DNA of 6,491 bases from Actinomycetota bacterium (lineage in GTDB: Bacteria > Actinomycetota > AC-67). Shown here piece after piece: positions 1-5,672 of the stretch; within the stretch, counting starts at the first letter, position 1; each line of letters starts with the position of its first letter. Below the pieces are notes generated by a model, which saw only the letters and a list, made by a program, of their open reading frames with translations, had not been told where the DNA came from and searched no databases. The DNA is taken from contig VAYV01000112.1 in assembly GCA_005883175.1 (NCBI GenBank), positions 1 to 6,491 on the forward strand, read 5' to 3'. The position numbers were made by a program, and so were the translations under genes.

Positions 1-64
1 GGCGTCGTCGGAGGCTGCTCGGCTGAACGAAGAGCATCCCGGCGCCGCGCGCCGGTCTCACTGA
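1..64 (+). CDS. nuoI: C-terminal end of upstream gene, probably NuoI (partial)
   Basis: The frame beginning at base 2 is open to a TGA stop at 62-64 and encodes about 20 residues: a hydrophilic tail rich in Ala, Glu and Arg, ending Arg-Arg-Ser-His. It ends 16 bases before a well-placed nuoJ start. In most nuo operons the gene directly before nuoJ is nuoI, the subunit carrying two [4Fe-4S] clusters on the peripheral arm, and its C-terminus is often a variable, charged tail. No ferredoxin motif lies inside the window, so the identity rests only on position. Another frame is also open through this stretch, but it has no stop before nuoJ. The stop just ahead of the nuoJ ribosome-binding site favours the frame given here. 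Confidence 0.5.
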   Translation, partial: ASSEAARLNEEHPGAARRSH

Positions 65-70
65 GCGAAG

Positions 71-75
71 GGAGG
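71..75 (+). promoter_or_regulatory. Shine-Dalgarno site of nuoJ
   Basis: A GGAGG core inside a purine-rich run (67-79) lies 5 bases before the GTG at 81. It sits in the only intergenic gap between nuoI and nuoJ and supports the GTG start rather than a later ATG. Confidence 0.7.
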
Positions 76-80
76 GGAGC

Positions 81-617
81 GTGGAGAAGGCCGTGTTCAT
101 CATCGCCTCGATCGGCTCCGTCCTGAGCGCGGTTTGGATGGTCTTCGGCGAGAACACCGTTCATAGCGCCTTGGCCCTCGTCGCCAACTTCTTCACGCTG
201 GCGGTGTTCTACATCCTCCTCGAGGCGCATTTCCTGGCCGCCGTGCAGATCATCGTCTACGCCGGTGCCATCATGGTGCTCTTCCTCTTCGTGATCATGC
301 TGCTCGGTGTCGACCGAAGGGATCAGTACCGTGAAACGATCCCATTCCAGTTCCCGCTGGCAGTCTTGTTCAGCGCTGGGCTGCTCGGTGTCTTGATCTA
401 CACGATCCGAGCTGCCTTCACGAAGACGCCGTTCACCGGCCTGGCCCAAGCGAACGCGTCGGGCAACACGCAGGGGCTCGGCCGTCTCCTGTTCACGCAT
501 TACCTCTTCCCGTTCGAGGTGACGTCGCTGTTGCTCATCGTGGCCGCGATCGGCGCCATGGTGATCGGCAAGCGGCGCCCGCCGGCCGAGACGCAGCCCG
601 AAGACGAGGACGCCTGA
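81..617 (+). CDS. nuoJ: NADH-quinone oxidoreductase subunit J (NuoJ)
   Basis: NuoJ is a membrane subunit of respiratory complex I, near the quinone-binding end of the proton-pumping arm. The 178-residue product has about five hydrophobic segments (roughly residues 4-22, 29-48, 53-75, 90-110 and 143-163). The family hallmark is the third segment, with Tyr60-Ala-Gly-Ala-Ile followed by a run of Met, Val, Leu and Phe. In known structures this helix carries a pi-bulge that rearranges during turnover, and Tyr60 matches the conserved Tyr59 of E. coli NuoJ. A second conserved block, around Leu-Phe-Thr-His-Tyr-Leu then Pro-Phe-Glu (137-146), leads into the last helix. The tail (164-178) is charged and ends Glu-Asp-Glu-Asp-Ala. 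The GTG start is chosen from the strong ribosome-binding site 5 bases upstream. The TGA stop overlaps the nuoK ATG by one base. Length is normal and the frame is intact. Confidence 0.95.
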   Translation: MEKAVFIIASIGSVLSAVWMVFGENTVHSALALVANFFTLAVFYILLEAHFLAAVQIIVYAGAIMVLFLFVIMLLGVDRRDQYRETIPFQFPLAVLFSAGLLGVLIYTIRAAFTKTPFTGLAQANASGNTQGLGRLLFTHYLFPFEVTSLLLIVAAIGAMVIGKRRPPAETQPEDEDA

Positions 618-916
618 TGGCTCCGTCGGCGTATCTGATCCTCGGCGCGATCCTGTTCTCGGTCGGGACGCTCGGCGTGCTCCTGCGGCGGAACGCGCTG
701 GTGATCTTCATGTCCATCGAGCTCATGCTGAACGCGGTCAACCTCACTCTCGTCACCTTCGCGCGCATGCGGGGCACGCTCGACGGGCAGGTCCTGGCGT
801 TCTTCGTGATCGCCGTCGCGGCCGCCGAGGTCGTCGTCGGCCTCGCGATCATCGTTGCGATGTTCCGCCGTAAGCAGTCGGCGTCGGTCGACGACGCGAG
901 GCTCTTCAAGTGGTAG
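617..916 (+). CDS. nuoK: NADH-quinone oxidoreductase subunit K (NuoK)
   Basis: NuoK is a small three-helix, MrpC-like subunit of the complex I membrane arm, lying between the quinone site and NuoN. The product is 99 residues, the usual family length. The three helices run at about 3-23, 28-50 and 58-84. The two buried carboxylates essential for proton transfer in E. coli (Glu36 and Glu72) are present here as Glu35, in Met-Ser-Ile-Glu-Leu-Met-Leu-Asn, and Glu71, in Ala-Ala-Ala-Glu-Val. The ATG at 617 overlaps the nuoJ stop (TGATG), and a GAGGA at 606-610 lies 6 bases before it. The last codons run past the nuoL start, giving a 7-base overlap. Nothing looks damaged. The charged C-terminal tail (Arg-Arg-Lys to Phe-Lys-Trp) should face the cytoplasm. 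Confidence 0.96.
   Translation: MAPSAYLILGAILFSVGTLGVLLRRNALVIFMSIELMLNAVNLTLVTFARMRGTLDGQVLAFFVIAVAAAEVVVGLAIIVAMFRRKQSASVDDARLFKW
898..901 (+). promoter_or_regulatory. Shine-Dalgarno site of nuoL
   Basis: A GAGG inside the 3' end of nuoK lies 8 bases before the GTG at 910. It supports the GTG start and the 7-base overlap with nuoK. Confidence 0.55.
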
Positions 917-2874
917 CCGCCGTCCCGTCCATCGTCCGAGCGGACTGGCTGGTCCTTCTGTTCCCCGCGTTGGGGTCGATCATCTTGATGTTCTACGGCC
1001 AGCGCATGAAGCGCGCGGCCGGGCCGATCGCAACGCTCATGATGACGGCGTCGTTCGTCGTGGCGGGCATCACGTTCTTCCGGATCGCCGGCCGCCCGGA
1101 AGGAAACCGGTCCTTCGTCCACACGATCTACACGTTCTTCCACGCCGGCGGTCTGAACGTCAACGTCGACTACCGGATCGACCCGCTGTCGATCACGATG
1201 ATGCTCGTCGTCACCGGGGTCGGGACGCTCATCCACCTCTACTCGATCGGGTACATGCGCGGCGACCCGCGCGAAGGGCGGTACTTCCAGTACCTGAACT
1301 TGTTCGCGTTCTCGATGCTGCTCCTGGTGATGGCGAACAACTTCCTCATCATGTTCGTCGGGTGGGAATTGGTCGGCCTCTGCTCATATCTGCTGATCGG
1401 CTTCTGGTTCGATCGCGAGCAGGCCGCCGTGGCTGCGAAGAAGGCCTTCATCACGAACCGCGTCGGCGACTTCTCGTTCGTGATCGGATTGTTCTTGATC
1501 TTCACGCACTTCGGCACGCTTGACTTCGGTAAGGTCTTTTCGAGCGCGCCGACCGTGATCACCGCGGGAACCGCGACCGCGATCGGATTGTTGCTGTTCG
1601 GCGGTGCCGCCGGGAAGAGCGCGCAGATCCCGCTGTATGTGTGGTTGCCCGACGCGATGTTGGGCCCCACGCCGGTCAGCGCGTTGATCCACGCCGCGAC
1701 GATGGTGACGGCCGGGGTGTACATGGTCGCGCGCACGCACGTCTTCTACGACCTTGGGCACAGCGCGGCGGTCGTGGTCGCGAGCATCGGGGCCGCGACG
1801 ATGTTGATGGCGGGACTGATCGCGATCGCTCAAGACGACATCAAGCGGGTGCTCGCGTATTCGACGATCTCGCAGCTCGGCTACATGTTCATCGGCGTCG
1901 GATCGGGCGCCTACGTCGCTGGGATGTTCCACCTCGTCACCCATGCGTTCTTCAAGGCGCTGCTGTTCCTCGGCGCCGGGAGCGTGTTGCATGCGCTGCA
2001 CGACCGCGGCGACATCACGCAGATGGGCGGGCTGTGGCGGAGGATCCCCTGGACGGCTTTTGTATTCGCGCTTGGCTGGCTCGCGATCATCGCGTTCCCC
2101 GGCACGTCTGGGTTCTTCTCGAAGGACCAGGTCCTCGAAGGCGCGTACGGCGCCGGTCACACGACGATCTGGGCGATCGGCGTGATCGCCGCTGCGATCA
2201 CCGGCTTCTATATGACTCGCCTCCTGTATCTGACGTTCTTCGGAAAGAGCAGAGACAACGAAGGCGTGCACCCGCACGAGTCGCCGGTCTCGATGGTCTT
2301 CCCCATGGTCCTGCTCGGCATCGCGGCGATCATCGGCGGGTTCCTGATCAACGGGAACGGTGAGAATGGTCGTCTCGCGCGTTTCCTTGAGCCGTCCGTC
2401 GGCCCGCGTGCGGTCGCCGCGGTCCCGGCACCGACCAGCGCGCAAACCCCTGAGACCGGCGTGCTGCCTCACCGAAACGGCAGCTTGTCGGCCGGCGCGC
2501 TTTCCGGCATCGCGACGACGGCCGGCGTCGGCGGCGCTGTGGTCGCGCTCGCGATGTACGGCGGCCTTTGGGACTGGCAGCGCCGGCGGGAGAACCCCGG
2601 CCTCGCTTGGCGCGCGGTGAGTAACAAGTTCTTCGTGGACGACGTGTATCAGTTCCTCTTCACGAGCGTCGGGATGCTGGTCGCGACCGCGCTGGCATTC
2701 GTCGTCGACGCAACGTGGATCGACGGGGTCGTTAATGGATTCGGCACCGTCACGACCAAGGTCGCAGCCGTCGGCCGCCGGGTTCAGACGGGACTCGTTC
2801 GCTCGTACGCGCTCGGCATCCTCGGCGGCGGCGTCCTCCTGCTCGCCTTCTTCGTCGCGAGGGCGGTGCGCTGA
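910..2874 (+). CDS. nuoL: NADH-quinone oxidoreductase subunit L (NuoL)
   Basis: NuoL is the distal antiporter-like proton-pumping subunit of complex I. The 654-residue product is intact and somewhat longer than E. coli NuoL (613). Expected proton-path residues are visible: Glu153 in Gly-Trp-Glu-Leu-Val-Gly (E. coli Glu144), Lys236 in GKSAQIPLYVWLPDAM (Lys229), His261 in Ala-Leu-Ile-His-Ala-Ala, Lys312 in DDIKRVLAYST, His341, His345 and Lys349 in HLVTHAFFKA (Lys349 matches Lys342), and Lys405 in GFFSKDQVL (Lys399). The N-terminal domain with Asp91-Pro-Leu-Ser is typical. The C-terminus (about 565-654) has the Asn-Lys-Phe-Phe-Val-Asp-Asp-Val-Tyr start, the Ile-Asp-Gly-Val-Val-Asn-Gly element and a final hydrophobic helix. 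This fits the long lateral helix that runs along NuoM and NuoN. Between about 480 and 528 lies a hydrophilic Pro/Ala-rich loop. The stop overlaps the nuoM start by one base. Confidence 0.97.
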   Translation: MVAAVPSIVRADWLVLLFPALGSIILMFYGQRMKRAAGPIATLMMTASFVVAGITFFRIAGRPEGNRSFVHTIYTFFHAGGLNVNVDYRIDPLSITMMLVVTGVGTLIHLYSIGYMRGDPREGRYFQYLNLFAFSMLLLVMANNFLIMFVGWELVGLCSYLLIGFWFDREQAAVAAKKAFITNRVGDFSFVIGLFLIFTHFGTLDFGKVFSSAPTVITAGTATAIGLLLFGGAAGKSAQIPLYVWLPDAMLGPTPVSALIHAATMVTAGVYMVARTHVFYDLGHSAAVVVASIGAATMLMAGLIAIAQDDIKRVLAYSTISQLGYMFIGVGSGAYVAGMFHLVTHAFFKALLFLGAGSVLHALHDRGDITQMGGLWRRIPWTAFVFALGWLAIIAFPGTSGFFSKDQVLEGAYGAGHTTIWAIGVIAAAITGFYMTRLLYLTFFGKSRDNEGVHPHESPVSMVFPMVLLGIAAIIGGFLINGNGENGRLARFLEPSVGPRAVAAVPAPTSAQTPETGVLPHRNGSLSAGALSGIATTAGVGGAVVALAMYGGLWDWQRRRENPGLAWRAVSNKFFVDDVYQFLFTSVGMLVATALAFVVDATWIDGVVNGFGTVTTKVAAVGRRVQTGLVRSYALGILGGGVLLLAFFVARAVR

Positions 2875-4318
2875 TGGCGTGGCTGAGCTGGGTTCTCTGG
2901 ACGCCGCTCGCCGGCGCCCTCGCTCTTGCCGTCTTCCCGAACAGCAGGCCCGCCTTGATCCGCGGGTGGAGCTTCTTCACCTCGATCGTCGCCTTCGCAT
3001 TCTCGCTCGGCATGCTGGCGAGCTTCCATACCGGTCAGGCCGGTATGCAGATGGTCGAGCAGCATCGATGGATCCCCGCCTTCGGCGCGACGTACAAGCT
3101 TGGGGTGGACGGGATCAGTCTCTTCCTGGTGATCCTCACGACGTTCTTGATCCCGATCTGCGTGCTCGCGTCGTGGAAGATCGAGAAGAACCCGAAGCTC
3201 TTCATGGCGCTGCTTCTCGTTCTCGAGACGGCGATCACCGGCGTCTTCCTGGCCGGCGACCTCCTCCTGTTCTACGTGTTCTGGGAAGGGATGCTCGTCC
3301 CGATGTACTTCTTGATCGGGTACTGGGGCTACGAGCGGCGCATCTACGCCGCCGTGAAGTTCTTCATCTACACGTTGCTCGGCGGGTTGCTGATGTTCGC
3401 GGGGATCCTGGTGCTCGCCTTCCATGCGGCCGGTCCGCTGGGCCATTTCACTTTCGACCTCGCACAGATCCAGACGGTGCACATCAGCGTCGCGCTGCAG
3501 CGGTGGCTGTTCCTCGCCTTCTTCGCAGCGTTCGCGATCAAGGTGCCGCTGTTCCCCGTTCACACGTGGTTGCCGGACGCACACACGGAAGCTCCGACCG
3601 CCGGAAGCGTGATCCTGGCGGGCGTGCTGCTGAAGCTGGGCGGGTACGGGTTCCTGCGCTACGCGGTCTCGCTGTTCCCGCATGCGGCAAAGGAGTTCGC
3701 ACCCTGGATCGTCGCGCTGGCGCTGATCGGGATCATCTACGGCGCGCTCGTCGCGACGGTGCAGCGTGACTTGAAACGCCTCGTCGCGTACTCGAGCGTC
3801 GCGCACCTCGGGTTCGTCGTGCTGGGAATCTTCGCGTTCAGTCTTACCAGCTTGCAGGGCGCGAGCCTGCAGATGATCAGCCACGGCGTCTCGACCGGTG
3901 GGCTCTTCTTGCTGGTGGGCATGCTCTACGAGCGGCGTCACACTCGGCTGATCGAAGACTTCGGCGGCTTGGGGGCGATCACGCCGATCTTCGGCGGCAT
4001 CTTCTTGATCGTTGTGCTGTCGTCGCTCGGCTTGCCCGGCCTGAACGGCTTCGTCGGAGAGTTCTTGGTGCTGATCGGATCTTTCACCCCCCACCGGCTC
4101 TGGGCGGTCATCGGCGCCGTCGGCGTCATCCTCGCGGCCGTGTACCTGCTGTGGGCGTACCAGCGAAGCTCGTCATGGCGCCGGTGCTCGCGATGATCGT
4201 GCTGATCGGTGTGTATCCGAAGCCGTTCCTCGACCGGATGGGCCCGTCGCTGTCGACCGTCGTGCAACGCGTGCAGCAAGCGAACACGACCTCGACGTTG
4301 TCGCTGGGAGCCAAGTAG
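2874..4318 (+). CDS. nuoM: NADH-quinone oxidoreductase subunit M (NuoM), frame broken near its 3' end
   Basis: NuoM is the middle antiporter-like proton pump of complex I. From the ATG at 2874 (GAGGG at 2859-2863, 10 bases upstream), 431 residues are good NuoM. They include Glu138 in Phe-Trp-Glu-Gly-Met (E. coli Glu144), Lys223 in AIKVPLFPVHTWLPDAHTEA (Lys234), Lys254 in Leu-Leu-Lys-Leu-Gly-Gly (Lys265), His311, His337 and Glu396 in Gly-Phe-Val-Gly-Glu-Phe (Glu407). After Trp-Ala-Tyr-Gln-Arg431 (codon 4164-4166) this frame gives nine unrelated residues and stops at 4196, for 440 in all. The true C-terminus continues in another frame from 4166: KLVMAPVLAMIVLIGVYPKP, then Phe-Leu-Asp-Arg, to a TAG at 4316-4318 that overlaps the nuoN GTG. 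Roughly 20-30 residues that normally separate these parts are absent. The lost length must be one more than a multiple of three. All listed pump residues survive. As written, the gene cannot make a normal C-terminus. Confidence 0.93.
4166..4318 (+). other. nuoM: Displaced C-terminal segment of nuoM (out of frame)
   Basis: About 50 codons beginning AAG CTC GTC ATG encode a hydrophobic helix ending Gly-Val-Tyr-Pro-Lys-Pro-Phe-Leu-Asp-Arg, the signature end of the last NuoM helix, and then a short polar tail ending Gly-Ala-Lys. The stop TAG at 4316-4318 makes a TAGTG overlap with nuoN, matching the TGATG overlaps at the J/K and L/M junctions. This shows the segment is the genuine end of nuoM, separated from the body by a deletion at about 4165/4166. 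It has no ribosome-binding site of its own that would suggest an independent gene. Confidence 0.88.
4306..4310 (+). promoter_or_regulatory. Shine-Dalgarno site of nuoN
   Basis: A GGGAG inside the last codons of nuoM lies 7 bases before the GTG at 4318. It supports 4318 as the nuoN start instead of an upstream ATG at 4209, which lies in the frame of the later nuoN body but reads through nuoM sequence. Confidence 0.65.
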
Positions 4319-5663
4319 TGCCGGTCGCGCACGCTCCCGCGATCGCCTGGCGCGCGATCGGGCCGGCGCTCGCTCTCAGCGGCGGGGCGATCCTCACCTT
4401 GCTGACGGGCGCGATGCAGCGCCGCGTGAACCGCGCTGTGCTTGCCGGCATGACGCTGGCGACGATCGGTGCCGCCTCGTACCTGACCTTCATCCTGGCC
4501 GGGAAGAAGATCGTCGGCTTGCAAATCGGTTCGAGTACTACCCGCTGGTGCTGCTCGCGACGGCCGGCATGGTTCTCCTCGCCTCGGCCAACGACCTCAT
4601 CTTGGTCTTCATCGCGCTCGAAGTGCTTTCGCTCGCGCTGTACGTCCTCGTCGGACTCGCGCGCCGGGATTCCGGCGCTCAGGAGGCGTCGCTGAAGTAC
4701 TTCCTCCTCGGCGCGTTCTCGAGCGCGATCCTTTTGTACGGCGTCGCTCTCGCGTTCGGCGCGACGGGGACGACGAACATCTCGCGCATCGCGGGATTGT
4801 CGGGAGCACCCTCGACCGACTCGCGTTTGATGTTCGCCGCCGCGGCGCTTCTGGCCGTGGGATTCGCGTTCAAGATCGCCGTCGTCCCGTTCCACTCCTG
4901 GACGCCCGATGTGTACCAAGGGGCGCCGACGTCGGTGACCGGATTCATGGCCGCGGGGACCAAGGCGGCCGGCTTCGCCGTCCTGTTGCGCGTGTTCCTC
5001 GTCGCGCTCGGCCCGTTGCAGTGGGACTGGCGGCCGGCACTTTGGCTGATCGCGATCGTGACGATGGTGATCGGGTCTCTGTTCGCCATCGTGCAATCGG
5101 ACGTGAAACGCCTCCTGGCATACTCGTCGATCGCGCACGCGGGTTTCGTGCTCGTCGGCGTCGTCGCTGCCACGGCGAACGGGATCGCGGGCTCGCTCTT
5201 CTACCTCCTCGTTTATGCGGCGATGACGCTCGGCGCGTTCGCAGTCGTGACGCTGTCGGCGTCGAAGGGAAAAGAGCGCCTGGAGATGGGGTCGTGGGTC
5301 GGCCTCGGCCAGCGACACCCGGTCTTTGCGGGCGCGATGACGCTGTTCTTCCTATCGCTCGCGGGCATACCACCGACAGCGGGATTCATGGCGAAGTTCT
5401 TCGTCTTCCAAGCCGCCGTCCAGGCAGGGGAGACGGGATTGGTCATCGCCGGCGTGCTCGCCAGCGTTATCGCAGCGTTCTTCTACCTCCGGCTGATCGT
5501 GCTGATGTGGCTGCAGGAACCCTCCGGTGAGACCGGCGTGCTCGGCCTGACGCCGACGGGGTCGCTCGTCGTCGGTATCACGGCGGCGGCCACGATCGTC
5601 TTCGGCGTATATCCGGAGAGCATCATGCACATCGCCCGCACGGCCGCCTTCTTCACCGGGTAG
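4318..5663 (+). CDS. nuoN: NADH-quinone oxidoreductase subunit N (NuoN), frame broken near its 5' end
   Basis: NuoN is the antiporter-like pump nearest NuoK and the quinone site. The GTG at 4318 opens about 69 residues of plausible N-terminus with two hydrophobic helices (roughly 13-31 and 41-61), up to Ala-Gly-Lys-Lys-Ile-Val-Gly. After about 4525 this frame turns into Arg/Ser-rich nonsense and stops at 4695. The conserved body resumes in another frame at FEYYPLVLLATAGMVLLASA and runs to the TAG at 5661-5663. Pump residues are intact: Glu (codon 4620-4622) in Ala-Leu-Glu-Val-Leu-Ser, Lys (4872-4874, E. coli Lys217) in Phe-Lys-Ile-Ala-Val-Val-Pro-Phe-His, PDVYQGAP at 4905-4928, Lys (4962-4964, Lys247) in Gly-Thr-Lys-Ala-Ala-Gly, and Lys (5394-5396, Lys395) in Phe-Met-Ala-Lys-Phe-Phe. 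About 45-55 residues are missing at the join, including the usual Val-Asp-Gly-Phe segment and one helix. An automatic call would either start at 4209, adding spurious residues from nuoM, or drop the N-terminus. Confidence 0.92.
4518..4532 (+). other. Frame-shift and deletion junction inside nuoN
   Basis: Left of this stretch the frame from 4318 encodes the NuoN N-terminus. Right of it the frame in phase with 5661 encodes the NuoN body, starting Phe-Glu-Tyr-Tyr-Pro-Leu-Val. The exact breakpoint cannot be fixed, because the few residues across it are not conserved. To restore the frame, the missing length must be one more than a multiple of three. Confidence 0.8.
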
Positions 5664-5672
5664 GCTGCGCCC

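Noticed and set aside
3027..3047. Perfect 8-base inverted repeat with a 5-base loop inside nuoM (CATACCGG / CCGGTATG)
   Set aside because: It lies in conserved coding sequence, has no T-run, and about one such repeat is expected by chance in a GC-rich window of this size.
4209..4317. ATG at 4209 as the nuoN start, giving a 484-residue single-frame protein
   Set aside because: The first 100 or so residues in that frame are Arg/Cys/Ser-rich nonsense lying over the true nuoM end and true nuoN start. The normal-looking length is a coincidence of the frame jump.
4160..4530. Programmed ribosomal frameshifting in nuoM or nuoN
   Set aside because: No slippery heptamer is seen at either break, and slipping one base would not replace the roughly 22 and 47 residues that are missing.
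1384..5318. Very long minus-strand open frames (about 360-440 codons) opposite nuoL, nuoM and nuoN
   Set aside because: Their products are dominated by Arg, Asp, Glu, His and Gln with no domain. This is the usual shadow of GC-rich genes with G/C at third positions. They lie wholly opposite conserved nuo genes and have no supporting start context.
5664..5672. Promoter or terminator between nuoN and the polyprenyl synthase
   Set aside because: Only 9 bases separate the genes and no hairpin or promoter elements are visible there.
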